Counted from the first letter of the stretch, positions 1-9,071 are shown. The stretch: 63,778 nt of DNA from Mycolicibacterium vulneris (GCF_002104765.1 NZ_NCXM01000034.1:1-63778), one strand, 5' to 3'. Numbers and translations are program-made. Notes: generated from the letters alone by a model not told the origin.

Positions 1-304
1 GCTGGGGTGCGGGTTCGGGGAGTTCGACCTCCGAGATGGTCCGGCGCGGCGCGTCTCGCGGAATCGCCGCGTCGTCGCCTACCGCGGGCAGGCCGGTGGT
101 GTCGAGCCGGTCGGCCGTCGTGGTCTGGCTGAAGGTGATGCCGGAGGACGCGGTGTAGCCGCCGGACCGGTCGATCACCCCGGGCTCGGTCCGGGTCGAG
201 AAGCTGATGCGGCGCCGCCGATACCGCAGCAGGCCCAGGACCAGCGCGGTAATGACGATCAGGGCAGCGACGACCGCGATGGCGATCCAAAGACCTTGGG
301 ACAC
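1..304 (-). CDS. ftsY: FtsY, signal recognition particle receptor (N-terminal part, truncated by window edge)
   Basis: Only the first 101 codons are inside the window, so the GTPase NG domain is not visible. The reading frame opens with GTG at 302-304 and gives MSQGLWIAIAVVAALIVITA followed by more hydrophobic residues and an RYRRRR stop-transfer stretch: a single N-terminal membrane anchor (about residues 5-27). This matches actinobacterial FtsY, which carries an N-terminal membrane segment and an acidic linker before the NG domain. The gene lies directly downstream of smc on the same strand, the M. tuberculosis Rv2922c-Rv2921c order. FtsY would receive SRP-ribosome complexes at the membrane. 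Identification rests on the anchor and on synteny, not on the GTPase motifs. Confidence 0.8.
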   Translation of the reverse strand, partial: MSQGLWIAIAVVAALIVITALVLGLLRYRRRRISFSTRTEPGVIDRSGGYTASSGITFSQTTTADRLDTTGLPAVGDDAAIPRDAPRRTISEVELPEPAPQ

Positions 305-362
305 GCTGACATTGTTCCAGGGGCGGCGTGGCCGCCGGGCAGCCACCACCTTCGGGCGCTAG

Positions 363-740
363 GCACCGGCCCGCCTCGCCCGGCTACGCCGCGCTCGCGA
401 TCGGCGCTAGTCGGATGGCACCGGCCCGCCTCGCCCGGCTACGCCGCGCTCACGACCGGCGCTAGTCGGATGGCACCGGCCCGCCTCGCCCGGCTACGCC
501 GCGCTCACGACCGGCGCTAGTCGGATGGCACCGGCCCGCCTCGCCCGGCTACGCCGCGCTCACGACCGGCGCTAGTCGGATGGCACCGGCCCGCCTCGCC
601 CGGCTACGCCGCGCTCACGACCGGCGCTAGTCGGATGGCACCGGCCCGCCTCGCCCGGCTACGCCGCGCTCACGACCGGCGCTAGTCGGATGGCACCGGC
701 CCGCCTCGCCCGGCTACGCCGCGCTCACGACCGGCGCTAC
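363..740. repeat. 55-bp tandem repeat array, about 7 units (array 1)
   Basis: One shortened unit of 48 bp (363-410) is followed by six 55-bp units starting at 411, 466, 521, 576, 631 and 686. Each unit contains CCCGGCTACGCCGCGCTC and ends in GCTAG; the last ends GCTAC. The units are nearly identical; the first differs by having CGCGATCGG in place of CACGACCGG. Read on the minus strand each unit begins TAG, and the first TAG (739-737) is the stop codon of smc. The array fills the smc-ftsY gap. It has the size and placement of mycobacterial MIRU/VNTR elements. There are no unique spacers, so it is not a CRISPR array. Confidence 0.95.
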
Positions 741-3700
741 GACGAACTGGTGACCAGCTGGTCCACCTGCTGGCCACGCATCCGCTGGGAGATGACGGCG
801 GTGATGCCGTCGCCCTGCATGGTCACGCCGTAGAGCGCGTCGGCGACCTCCATCGTGGGCTTCTGGTGCGTGATGATGATGAGCTGCGACCGCGCCCGCA
901 ACAGCTCGAACAGCGAGATCAGCCGCCGCAGGTTGGTGTCGTCGAGGGCGGCCTCCACCTCGTCCATGATGTAGAACGGCGACGGGCGGGCGCGGAAGAT
1001 CGCGACCAGCATCGCCACCGCCGTCAGCGCCTTCTCGCCACCGGACAGCAGCGACAACCGGGTGACCTTCTTGCCCGGCGGGCGGGCCTCGACCTCGATG
1101 CCGGTGGTGAGCATGTCGTCGGGGTTGGTCAGCCGCAGCCGGCCCTCACCGCCGGGGAACAGCACGGTGAAGACCTCGGTGAACTCGCGTTCGACGTCGG
1201 TGTAGGCCTCGCTGAACACCTGCAGGATGCGGGCGTCGACCTCGTCGACCACCCCGAGCAGGTCCTTGCGGGCGGCCTTGACGTCCTCGAGCTGGGTGGA
1301 CAGGAAGTTGTAGCGCTCCTCGAGCGCGGCGAACTCCTCCAGCGCCAGCGGGTTGACCCGGCCCAGTTCGGCTAGCTCACGCTCGGCCCGCTTGGCCCGC
1401 CGCTCCTGGGTGGGCCGGTCGTAGGGAATCGGGGCGGGCGCGAATACCTGTTCGCCGCGCTCCTTAGCCTGCTCGTATTCGGCCATCTCCAGGTCGGAGG
1501 GCGGCAGCTGATTCTCCGGCCCGTACTCGGCGATCAGGTCGGCCGGTGCCATGCCGAACTGCTCGAGCACCATCTGTTCGAGCTGCTCGATCCGCATGGC
1601 CGCCTGGGCGTTGGCCACCTCATCGCGGTGCAGCGAGTCGGTCAGGGCGGCCACCCGGGCGCCCAACGCGTTCACCTCGTCGCGCACCGCGGCCATCGCG
1701 GTCGCCCGCTGCTGGCGTTCGGCGGCCAGGGCGTCGCGGATCTTGGCGGCGGCGTCGACGACCCCGTTCAGCCGCTGCGCCAGCAGCCGCCCGGAGTCGG
1801 CCACCGCCGCTGCCACCGCGGCGGCGCGCAGCCGCGCCTCCCTCGCCTGCTGGGCCCGCAAGCGGGCTTCGCGTTCGGCCGCGGCCGCGCGGCGCAACGA
1901 ATCCGCCCGCCCGCGAACCGCATTCGCACGCTCCTCGGCGGTCCGCACCGCCAGCCGGGCCTCCACCTCGACGCTGCGGGCGGTTTCGGTCGCCGCGGCG
2001 ATCTGCTGACGGTTCACGGGTTCTTCGGTCGGCGCGTGTTGGGTCTCCTGGGCGTTGCGCAGCCGAGTTTCCAGTTCGGTGACTTCGGCGACGGTCTGGG
2101 TCCGGCCCGCCTCGAGCTCTTCCCGCTGCCGCAGCAGCCTGCTCCACTCGTCCTCGGACGTCCGGGCCTCCTGGCCGAGCCGGCCCAGCTGCTCGTACAT
2201 CCCGGAGATCTCGCTGTCGGACTCGTTGAGCGCGGCCAGCGCCTGCTCGGCCGAGTCCTGGCGGGCGGCCTGCTCCGTCAGCGCCCCGGACAACGCCGCG
2301 GTCAGCTGGGCGACCCGGGCCTCCGCGGCGGTCAGCTCGTCGCCGGCCTTGTCGATCTCCGAGGTCACCTCAAGCGTGGACAGCTTGCGGTCCGAGCCGC
2401 CGCTCACCCGGCCGGCGCCCACCAGGTCACCGTCGAGCGTGACCGCGCGCAGCTGGGGGTGCGCCGCCACCAGGGTCAGCGCCTGGTCCAGGTCGTCGAC
2501 CACCGCGACGCCGGAGAGCATGGCCGTGATCGCGCCGCGCAGCCGCGCCGGCGCGTCGATCAGGTCGAGCGCCCACCGCGCGCCCGCCGGGGCGGGCTGC
2601 GGCGGGGGCTGATCGGCGGGCCAGTCGCCCAGCACCAGCGCGGCGCGGCCGCCGTCCGCCTCCTTGAGGGCGGCGACGGCCGAACGGGCCGCGCCGAAGC
2701 TTTCGGCGGCCAGCGCGTCGGCCGCCGTTCCCAGCACCGCGGCCAGCGCCGCCTCGTAGCCGGAGCGAACCTTGACCAGCTTGGCCATCGGCCCTAAAAG
2801 ACCTGTGCCGCCGTGGTTTTGGGTGAGCCACGCCGCGCCGTCCTTGCGGTCGAGCCCGATCGCGAGGGCGTCGATGCGGGCCCGCAACGACGCCACCTGG
2901 CGTTCGGCGTCCCGCTCGGCGGACTGCAGCTCGGCCACCCGCTCGTCGGCCAGCCGCAGCGCGGCGACGGTGCGCTCGTGGTGTTCGTCCAGACCCACCT
3001 CGCCCTGATCGAGTTCACCGACCCGGCCCTGCACGGTCTCGAATTCCACCTTGGCCTGCTGCGCGCGGGCGGCGGCCTGTTCGATGCGTTCGGACAGGCG
3101 CGCCACGCTGTCGTCGATCGATTCGACGCGCGCCCGCATCGTCTCCACCTGACCGGCCAAGCGCGCCAAGCCTTCTCGGCGATCCGCCTCCGCACGCACC
3201 GCCGCCATATGGGCCCGGTCGGCCTCGGCGGCTTCGCGCTCGCGCTCGGCCAATTCGGCGCGGGCGCCGTCCAGGCGGGTGCGCGCGCCGGCCAGTTCGG
3301 CGAGCAGCTGCCGCTCGGCGACCGCGACCTGCTCGGCCTCGGCTTCCAGGGCGTCGGGGTCGGTGTCGCTGGGGGCAACCGGCTCCACATCCAGGTGGTG
3401 GGCCCGCTCGCTGGCGATGCGTACCGTCGCGGCGACCCGTTCGGCCAGGGCGGACAGGGCGAACCAGGTGTGCTGCACCGACTCGGCCCGGCTCGACAAC
3501 TCGCCGACCGCGGCCTCGTGGGTGGTCAGCTCCTCGGACGCCACGGCCAACCGCGACGCGGCCTGATCGTGGTCGCGGCGCATGGCGGCCTCGGCCTCGA
3601 AGATCGCCTCGCGCTCGCCCTGCCGGTTGACCAGGTCGTCGGCGGCCAGCCGCAGCCGAGCGTCACGCAGGTCGGCCTGAATGGTCTGGGCGCGACGGGC

Positions 3701-4333
3701 CACCTCGGCCTGGCGGCCCAGCGGCTTGAGCTGCCGGCGCAGTTCGGTGGTCAGGTCGGTGAGCCGGGCCAGGTTCGCCGACATCGCGTCGAGTTTGCGG
3801 AGGGCCTTTTCCTTGCGCTTGCGGTGCTTGAGCACACCGGCAGCTTCTTCGATGAACGCGCGACGGTCCTCGGGCCGCGATTGCAGGATCTCGTCGAGCT
3901 TGCCCTGCCCGACGATGACGTGCATCTCCCGGCCGATCCCGGAGTCGCTCAGCAGCTCCTGAACATCCATCAAACGGCAACTGCTGCCGTTGATTTCGTA
4001 CTCGCTGGCGCCGTCGCGGAACATCCGCCGCGTGATGGACACCTCGGAGTATTCGATGGGCAGCGCGTTGTCGGAGTTGTCGATGGTGACGGTGACCTCG
4101 GCGCGTCCCAGCGGGGCCCGCGACGAGGTCCCGGCGAAGATGACGTCTTCCATCTTGCCGCCGCGCAGTGTCTTTGCTCCCTGCTCCCCCATCACCCAGG
4201 CCAGCGCGTCGACGACGTTGGATTTGCCGGAGCCGTTGGGCCCGACGACGGCGGTGATGCCCGGCTCGAAGCGCAGAGTCGTCGGCGAGGCGAAGGACTT
4301 GAAGCCCTTCAGCGTCAGACTCTTGAGGTACAC
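737..4333 (-). CDS. smc: Chromosome partition protein Smc
   Basis: A 1198-residue SMC ATPase, the normal length for a bacterial SMC. The N-terminal head has Walker A GPNGSGKSN (31-39). Two long coiled-coil arms rich in Ala, Glu and Arg surround a hinge near residues 500-660. The C-terminal head has the ABC signature LSLLSGGEK and the Walker B region IMDEVEAALDD. SMC dimers with ScpA/ScpB organise and segregate the chromosome. The start is GTG (4331-4333). The TAG stop is contributed by the first unit of the 55-bp repeat array. acyP lies about 200 bp upstream and ftsY downstream, as in M. tuberculosis Rv2922c. Confidence 0.97.
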   Translation of the reverse strand: MYLKSLTLKGFKSFASPTTLRFEPGITAVVGPNGSGKSNVVDALAWVMGEQGAKTLRGGKMEDVIFAGTSSRAPLGRAEVTVTIDNSDNALPIEYSEVSITRRMFRDGASEYEINGSSCRLMDVQELLSDSGIGREMHVIVGQGKLDEILQSRPEDRRAFIEEAAGVLKHRKRKEKALRKLDAMSANLARLTDLTTELRRQLKPLGRQAEVARRAQTIQADLRDARLRLAADDLVNRQGEREAIFEAEAAMRRDHDQAASRLAVASEELTTHEAAVGELSSRAESVQHTWFALSALAERVAATVRIASERAHHLDVEPVAPSDTDPDALEAEAEQVAVAERQLLAELAGARTRLDGARAELAEREREAAEADRAHMAAVRAEADRREGLARLAGQVETMRARVESIDDSVARLSERIEQAAARAQQAKVEFETVQGRVGELDQGEVGLDEHHERTVAALRLADERVAELQSAERDAERQVASLRARIDALAIGLDRKDGAAWLTQNHGGTGLLGPMAKLVKVRSGYEAALAAVLGTAADALAAESFGAARSAVAALKEADGGRAALVLGDWPADQPPPQPAPAGARWALDLIDAPARLRGAITAMLSGVAVVDDLDQALTLVAAHPQLRAVTLDGDLVGAGRVSGGSDRKLSTLEVTSEIDKAGDELTAAEARVAQLTAALSGALTEQAARQDSAEQALAALNESDSEISGMYEQLGRLGQEARTSEDEWSRLLRQREELEAGRTQTVAEVTELETRLRNAQETQHAPTEEPVNRQQIAAATETARSVEVEARLAVRTAEERANAVRGRADSLRRAAAAEREARLRAQQAREARLRAAAVAAAVADSGRLLAQRLNGVVDAAAKIRDALAAERQQRATAMAAVRDEVNALGARVAALTDSLHRDEVANAQAAMRIEQLEQMVLEQFGMAPADLIAEYGPENQLPPSDLEMAEYEQAKERGEQVFAPAPIPYDRPTQERRAKRAERELAELGRVNPLALEEFAALEERYNFLSTQLEDVKAARKDLLGVVDEVDARILQVFSEAYTDVEREFTEVFTVLFPGGEGRLRLTNPDDMLTTGIEVEARPPGKKVTRLSLLSGGEKALTAVAMLVAIFRARPSPFYIMDEVEAALDDTNLRRLISLFELLRARSQLIIITHQKPTMEVADALYGVTMQGDGITAVISQRMRGQQVDQLVTSSS

Positions 4334-4439
4334 GGCGAGCCAGACTACCGCTCAAATCAGCCCGGACGGCTTCACCGAGGGGTGTCGGCAGGCCCGAAAT
4401 AGCGCCGCGCTCCGAGCGGTCGGCGCAGTGGTCACAGTG

Positions 4440-4496
4440 GTCACATCCGCCACGGAGAGAAGGGGATTGTGGCCTTCCACCCGTGGCCGGTGTGAC
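4440..4496. terminator. Imperfect inverted repeat between acyP and smc
   Basis: GTCACA (4440-4445) pairs with TGTGAC (4491-4496), and GCCACGG (4449-4455) with CCGTGGC (4481-4487), leaving a loop of about 25 nt. It lies just past the acyP stop, so it could be a terminator without a U-run. The region also carries repeated GTGGTCACA half-sites that could instead bind a regulator. Function is not established. Confidence 0.4.
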
Positions 4497-4537
4497 AGAT
4501 GTGACGCACCCAGGGGGCGGTTGTCGCCAACTGCCCG

Positions 4538-4831
4538 TCAGCGCTCGACGAATCCCTCGAACCGCCCCTGCGGCTGCGACCAGTCGGCGACCACGTTGTC
4601 GACGTGACCGGGCCGCGCCGGCCAGGCCGTGCCGCCTTCGAGCAGGTGCAGCAGCTCCTCGCCGGCCGCCCGCGGCCCCTGGGCGACCACCAGGACGCGG
4701 CCGTCGGCCTGGTTGGCCGCGTAACCGGTGAGGCCCAGCTCCAGCGCGCGGCACCGCGTCCACCAGCGGAAACCCACCCCCTGGACCCGGCCGTGCACCC
4801 AGGCGGTGAGCCGGGTGTCAGGCTCCGACAT
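4538..4831 (-). CDS. acyP: Acylphosphatase
   Basis: A 97-residue protein, the usual size for acylphosphatase (EC 3.6.1.7), which hydrolyses carboxyl-phosphate bonds such as that of acetyl phosphate. The signature GRVQGVGFR is present with the phosphate-binding arginine at 22, and the catalytic asparagine sits in GYAAN at 40. The ATG at 4829-4831 gives the standard N-terminus. The 5' end overlaps the 3' end of the OsmC gene by 14 bp, so the two are probably co-transcribed. The order OsmC-acyP-smc is the same as Rv2923c-Rv2922A-Rv2922c. Confidence 0.93.
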   Translation of the reverse strand: MSEPDTRLTAWVHGRVQGVGFRWWTRCRALELGLTGYAANQADGRVLVVAQGPRAAGEELLHLLEGGTAWPARPGHVDNVVADWSQPQGRFEGFVER

Positions 4832-5243
4832 TTTTCGCCTCGGAGCTGACCTCGAAGTTGACCGTGGTACCGGACTTGAGCGTGCGCCCGACGGTGCAGA
4901 CCTGATCGATGGCCCGGCTGACCACGACCAGCAGGCGCTCCTTCTCGTCGTCGGCCAGGCTCGACAGGTCCAGTTCCAGGGTCTCTTCCAGTAGCGGATA
5001 GCGCTCCTGCTCGCGGTCGGCGGCGCCGGAGACCCTGATGACCGCCTTGTAGTCGTCGCCCAGCCGGCGGGCCAGGGGCAGGTCGCTGGACATCCCGCTG
5101 CACGCCGCGAGCGCGATCTTGAGCAGCTCGCCGGGCGTGAATACGCCGTCGACGTCCTCGGAACCGATCGGCACCTGCGCGCCGCGCGAGCTGTACCCCG
5201 TGTAGCGGCGAGTTCCGGTGCGTTCCACCCATAGTTCGGCCAT
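4818..5243 (-). CDS. OsmC/Ohr family protein (Rv2923c-like)
   Basis: A 141-residue protein of the OsmC/Ohr fold. These proteins are small thiol peroxidases for organic hydroperoxides that use two cysteines. Both are visible: C48 in ALAACSGM and C116 in DQVCTVGR, in the positions expected for the resolving pair. It belongs with the divergent Rv2923c-type members rather than classical Ohr, so the substrate is uncertain. The ATG is at 5241-5243. A 53-bp gap separates it from the divergently transcribed PIG-L gene, so the two promoters must be very close. It overlaps acyP downstream. Confidence 0.85.
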   Translation of the reverse strand: MAELWVERTGTRRYTGYSSRGAQVPIGSEDVDGVFTPGELLKIALAACSGMSSDLPLARRLGDDYKAVIRVSGAADREQERYPLLEETLELDLSSLADDEKERLLVVVSRAIDQVCTVGRTLKSGTTVNFEVSSEAKNVGA

Positions 5244-5296
5244 GGCTTATTTCTACCGGGCGAGGCGAACTCGGAGGCGCGGGCATACTGCTTGGC

Positions 5297-6073
5297 ATGG
5301 CCACCGTGGTCGCTTTCCACGCCCACCCGGACGACGAGGTCGTGCTCACCGGCGGCACCCTGGCGCGGGCGGCCACGGCCGGGCACCGGGTGGTCGTGGT
5401 CACGGCCACCGACGGGCGCATCCACAACGAGGACGGCAACTACCGGCTCGACGAATTACGCCGAAGCGCAAGCATTCTCGGGGCGCACCGGGTGGAGTGC
5501 CTCGGGTATGCGGACAGCGGCTACGGCCCGCTGTTCTATCCGGACCCCCCCGGGCGCACCCGGTTCGGGCGGGCCGATCTCGACGAGGCCGCCGGGCGGC
5601 TGGCCCGCATCCTGCGCGACGAACACGCCGACCTGCTGCTCAGCTACCAGCCCAACGGCGGCTACGGCCATCGGGACCACGTCCAGGTGCACCACGTCGG
5701 CAAGCGGGCCGCCGAACTCGCCGCCACCCCGCGGGTGCTGGAGGTGACGATGCCGCGCGAAATGCTGCTCCGCGTCAGCGATGTCGCGCACCTGTTGCGG
5801 CTGCCCGGCCCGTACGAGCGCGACATCGTTCGCGGTGCCTACGCGCCGCGCGCCACAATCACCCACCGCATCAATGTCTTTCGCTTCGCGCGCCAGAAGC
5901 GCGACGCATTCGCCGCGCACCGCTCTCAGATCGGCGCTTCCGGCCTGGCCGCAAAGGTGTTCGGGCTGCTGCTCCGGTTGCCGCCTCAGGTGTTCGGTAC
6001 GCTGTTCAGCCACGAGTGGTTCGTCGACCCGGCGTTGCCCACCGGGGCGCTGCACCACGACATCTTCGATTGA
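5297..6073 (+). CDS. PIG-L/LmbE family zinc deacetylase
   Basis: A 258-residue member of the PIG-L (LmbE) family of N-acetylglucosaminyl deacetylases, which includes MshB and Mca of mycothiol metabolism. The metal motif AHPDDE is at 9-14 (H10 and D13 as probable zinc ligands, D12 as general base) and the second motif GHRDHVQVH at 124-132 supplies H128. It is shorter than MshB and the substrate is unknown; sugar N-acetyl groups on glycolipids or small thiols are typical of the family. It sits on the opposite strand between the OsmC gene and fpg, which are adjacent in M. tuberculosis, so it looks like an insertion (or a loss in M. tuberculosis). Its 3' end converges on fpg with 15 bp between them. 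Confidence 0.9.
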   Translation: MATVVAFHAHPDDEVVLTGGTLARAATAGHRVVVVTATDGRIHNEDGNYRLDELRRSASILGAHRVECLGYADSGYGPLFYPDPPGRTRFGRADLDEAAGRLARILRDEHADLLLSYQPNGGYGHRDHVQVHHVGKRAAELAATPRVLEVTMPREMLLRVSDVAHLLRLPGPYERDIVRGAYAPRATITHRINVFRFARQKRDAFAAHRSQIGASGLAAKVFGLLLRLPPQVFGTLFSHEWFVDPALPTGALHHDIFD

Positions 6074-6088
6074 GTCGGCCGAAGATAC

Positions 6089-6958
6089 TCAAACACGCGG
6101 TCGCGGTTGGCATTTCGGGCAGTAGAACGAGGAGCGGTTCATGAACTTCTCCCGGCGCATCACCGCCCCGCACCGGCGGCAGGCTTCGCCCTCGCGGCCG
6201 TAGGCGTCCAGCGATCGGTCGAAGTATCCGGATTCGCCGTTGACGTTGACGTACAGCGAATCGAACGAGGTCCCGCCCTGGGCCAGCGCATCGCGCATCA
6301 CCTCGGCCGCCGCGTCCAGCACGGCGATCAACTGCTTGCGGCTCAGCGTGTCGGCGATCCGGGCGCCGTTCAGCTTGGCGCGCCACAGCGCCTCGTCGGC
6401 GTAGATGTTGCCGATGCCGGACACCACCTGCTGATCGAGAAGCTGCCGCTTGATCTCGGAATGCTTGCGCCGCAACACTTTTACTACGGCATCCGCATCG
6501 AAGCGGGGGTCCAGCGGGTCACGCGCCAGATGCGCGACGGGCTCCGGCAGCACGCTGCCGTCCACCTCGACCAGATCGGCGAGCATCCACCCACCGAAGG
6601 TGCGCTGATCGGCGAAGCTCAGCACGGTCCCGTCGTCGAGCAGCGCGGAGATCCGGACGTGGTCGGCGCGCGGCACCTCACCCAGCAGCATCTGCCCGCT
6701 CATGCCGAGGTGCACCACCAGCGCCGTATCCGATTCCCGCCCAGCGGGTTCCGTGTCGAGCAGCAGCCACAGGTACTTGCCGCGCCGATCGGTTCCGGTG
6801 ATTCGCGCGTTCAGCAGCCGGGCGGTGAGGTCCGCGGGCCCGGCTTCGTGACGACGCACCGCGCGCGGGTGATGCACCCGGACGGCAGTCATCGTCTTGC
6901 CGACGACGTGGGCGTGCAGGCCGCGGCGCACCACCTCGACTTCGGGCAGTTCGGGCAT
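6089..6958 (-). CDS. mutM: Formamidopyrimidine-DNA glycosylase
   Basis: A 289-residue Fpg/MutM, a bifunctional base-excision enzyme removing 8-oxoguanine and cutting the abasic site. The mature N-terminus PELPEVEVVRRGL provides the catalytic Pro2 and Glu3. The C-terminal zinc finger is present with CRRCG and CPKCQ cysteine pairs. The ATG is at 6956-6958, immediately after the rnc stop with no gap, so translation is probably coupled. It corresponds to Rv2924c (fpg). Confidence 0.97.
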   Translation of the reverse strand: MPELPEVEVVRRGLHAHVVGKTMTAVRVHHPRAVRRHEAGPADLTARLLNARITGTDRRGKYLWLLLDTEPAGRESDTALVVHLGMSGQMLLGEVPRADHVRISALLDDGTVLSFADQRTFGGWMLADLVEVDGSVLPEPVAHLARDPLDPRFDADAVVKVLRRKHSEIKRQLLDQQVVSGIGNIYADEALWRAKLNGARIADTLSRKQLIAVLDAAAEVMRDALAQGGTSFDSLYVNVNGESGYFDRSLDAYGREGEACRRCGAVMRREKFMNRSSFYCPKCQPRPRV

Positions 6959-7672
6959 CTAGACGCTGGTTTTTCCCGCGGGGTCCAGCAAGTCGAGCGT
7001 CTTCCAGGTGGCCGCCGCGGCCTTCTGCTCGGCCTCCTTCTTGGAGCGGCCCACACCCGTGCCGTATTCGGTCTCGGCCAGCACGACGACCGCAGTGAAT
7101 TCCTTGTCGTGGTCGGGTCCTGTGGAGGTGACGACGTAGGAGGGCGCACCCATGCCGCGGGCCGCGGTCAGTTCCTGCAGGCTGGTCTTCCAGTCCAGCC
7201 CGGCGCCCAGCGTCGGCGCGGCGTCCAACAGCGGGCCGAACAACCGCAGAATCACCTCGCGCGCGACGTCGATGCCGTGATCAAGGTAGATCGCGCCCAG
7301 CAGCGATTCCATGCCGTCGGCCAGGATGCTCGATTTGTCGGCGCCCCCGGTGTTGGCCTCCCCGCGCCCCAGCATCAGGTGGACGCCGAGGCCCCCGTCG
7401 CACAGCTTGCGCGCGACGTCGGCCAGCGCCTGGGTGTTGACCACGCTGGCCCGCAATTTGGCCAGATCACCCTCGGTGCGGTCGGGATGCCGGTGGTACA
7501 GCTCGTCGGTGATGGTCAGGCCCAGCACGGCGTCGCCCAGGAATTCCAGGCGTTCGTTGGTCGGCAGGCCGCCGTGTTCGTACGCATAGCTGCGATGCGT
7601 GAGCGCCAGGGACAGCAGTTCCTCGGACAGCTCAACCCCCAGGGCGTCGAGCAGCGGTTGGCGTGAACTCAC
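6959..7672 (-). CDS. rnc: Ribonuclease III
   Basis: A 237-residue RNase III. The catalytic signature NERLEFLGDAVL lies near residue 40 with the metal-binding Glu and Asp residues, and a double-stranded RNA-binding domain follows from about residue 160 (GVGRSKKEAEQKAAAATWKT). It cleaves double-stranded regions of rRNA precursors and other RNAs. The GTG start shares bases with the TGA stop of the DUF177 gene (GTGA overlap), indicating an operon of DUF177 gene-rnc-mutM as in Rv2926c-Rv2925c-Rv2924c. Confidence 0.96.
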   Translation of the reverse strand: MSSRQPLLDALGVELSEELLSLALTHRSYAYEHGGLPTNERLEFLGDAVLGLTITDELYHRHPDRTEGDLAKLRASVVNTQALADVARKLCDGGLGVHLMLGRGEANTGGADKSSILADGMESLLGAIYLDHGIDVAREVILRLFGPLLDAAPTLGAGLDWKTSLQELTAARGMGAPSYVVTSTGPDHDKEFTAVVVLAETEYGTGVGRSKKEAEQKAAAATWKTLDLLDPAGKTSV

Positions 7673-8259
7673 CGCTCACCCCGTGGCTCGTCCGACTCAG
7701 CGGTGAACATGCCCGCCAGCTTGGCCCAGCGCGGATCGATGCGATCGTGCTGATGATCCGGCTCGGCGGCCAGCGAAACACCGCATTCGGGGCACAGCCC
7801 CGGGCAGTCCGGCGAGCACACGGGCGAGAACGGAAGTTCCAGTCCCACGGCGTCGACGATGGACTGCTCGAGGTTGATGGTGTCGTCGACGATGTGGCCC
7901 ACCTCGTCTTCCTCGGTGGTCGCCTCGGTGGTGCTGTCCGGGTAGGCGAACAGCTCGGTGAGCCGCACCTGCACCTGTCCCTCGAGCTTGGTCAGGCAAC
8001 GCGAACACTCGCCGGCGGTGGGCGCGGTGACCGTCCCGGTCACCAGGACGCCCTCGGACACCGATTGGATCTGTAAATCCAGCTCGAGTGGGGCGTCCGC
8101 CTCGATCGCGATCATGTCCAGCCCGATGCGCGACGGACTGGGCACGGTCTGCCGCAGGGTCACCATCGCCCCGGGGCGGCGCCCGAGCCGGGTGATGTCG
8201 AACGCCATCGGTGCGGCCAGGCGTGACCGAGTCGATGGTGTGCTGTGCTGCCGCGTCAT
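7669..8259 (-). CDS. DUF177 (YceD family) protein
   Basis: A 196-residue member of the YceD/DUF177 family, linked in bacteria to 23S rRNA accumulation and usually found beside rpmF. Here the partner is rnc instead, the mycobacterial arrangement (Rv2926c). Cysteine pairs CSRC and CSPDCPGLCPECG look like a metal-binding cluster. The ATG at 8257-8259 was preferred over upstream in-frame codons because the protein aligns from there and the longer frame adds an arginine-rich, unlikely extension. It overlaps the rnc start by 4 bp. Confidence 0.88.
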   Translation of the reverse strand: MTRQHSTPSTRSRLAAPMAFDITRLGRRPGAMVTLRQTVPSPSRIGLDMIAIEADAPLELDLQIQSVSEGVLVTGTVTAPTAGECSRCLTKLEGQVQVRLTELFAYPDSTTEATTEEDEVGHIVDDTINLEQSIVDAVGLELPFSPVCSPDCPGLCPECGVSLAAEPDHQHDRIDPRWAKLAGMFTAESDEPRGER

Positions 8260-8327
8260 ATCGGAAATCCTACGGCGCTGACCGCATAATTCCAGGGCGC
8301 GCCCGCCCGGCAAACAGCCGCGAAGGG

Positions 8328-9071
8328 CTACCGCACCGCGTAGTCGTGGGTACCGGCCGCTGTCCGCAGCTGGTGACGTCCGCGTCCCACCGACCGCAGG
8401 GTGCCGTTGAGGAATTCCTCGAACTCGGCGAGCTTGTTGTCGACATAGATGTCGCATTCGCCGCGCAGTCGGTCGGCCTCGGCGTGCGCCGAGTCGATGA
8501 GCCGGGTGGCCTCGGCGTTGGCCGCCTCCACCACGCTGTTCTGCGACACCAGGCGCTGCTGCTCCTTGATGCCCTCTTGCACGGCCTTCTCGTAGGAGAT
8601 GTTGCCGTTTTCGAGCAGCCGGTCGGCTTCGGCCTGGGCGCGCCCGACGCTGGCCTCGTACTCGCGCTTGGCGGCCGTGGCGATGCGCACCGACTCTTCG
8701 CGGGCCTCGCCGACCATCCGCTCGCTGTGCTGGCGCGCTTCGCTCACCATCCGGTCGGCTTGCGCCTTGGCGTCGGACAGCAGCCGGTCGGCCTCCGAGC
8801 GCGCGTGGTTGAGCATCGATTCGGACTCGGTGGTCGCCGAGGACACCATGGACTCGGAGTGCGCCTTGGCGTCCTGCAGCATGGAGTCGCGCGCATCCAG
8901 GACGTCCTGGGCGTCGTCCAGTTCGCCCGGGATCGCATCCTTGATGTCGTCGATCAACTCCAGCACGTCGCCACGAGGCACTACGCAGCCGGCCGTCATC
9001 GGAACGCCACGGGCTTCTTCCACGATGGCGCTGAGTTCGTCCAGCGCCTCAAAGACTCGATACACGGCCAT
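8328..9071 (-). CDS. sepIVA: SepIVA-like DivIVA-domain septation protein
   Basis: A 247-residue coiled-coil protein that opens MAVYRVFEALDELSAIVEEA and continues with regular Ala/Glu/Arg/Ser heptads to the C-terminus. It corresponds to Rv2927c, the mycobacterial DivIVA-like factor SepIVA implicated in septation and polar growth. There are no membrane segments. It is the last gene before the PDIM locus in M. tuberculosis; here the PDIM genes are missing upstream. The start codon ATG is at 9069-9071. A 68-bp gap separates it from the DUF177 gene downstream. Confidence 0.85.
   Translation of the reverse strand: MAVYRVFEALDELSAIVEEARGVPMTAGCVVPRGDVLELIDDIKDAIPGELDDAQDVLDARDSMLQDAKAHSESMVSSATTESESMLNHARSEADRLLSDAKAQADRMVSEARQHSERMVGEAREESVRIATAAKREYEASVGRAQAEADRLLENGNISYEKAVQEGIKEQQRLVSQNSVVEAANAEATRLIDSAHAEADRLRGECDIYVDNKLAEFEEFLNGTLRSVGRGRHQLRTAAGTHDYAVR

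Noticed and set aside
363..740. CRISPR-like regular repeats
   Set aside because: Units are directly adjacent without unique spacers and no cas genes are in the window; they are tandem repeats.
2813..4402. Long plus-strand open frame opposite smc
   Set aside because: It is antisense to a clear smc gene, a common result of high GC codon bias, and its product resembles no family.
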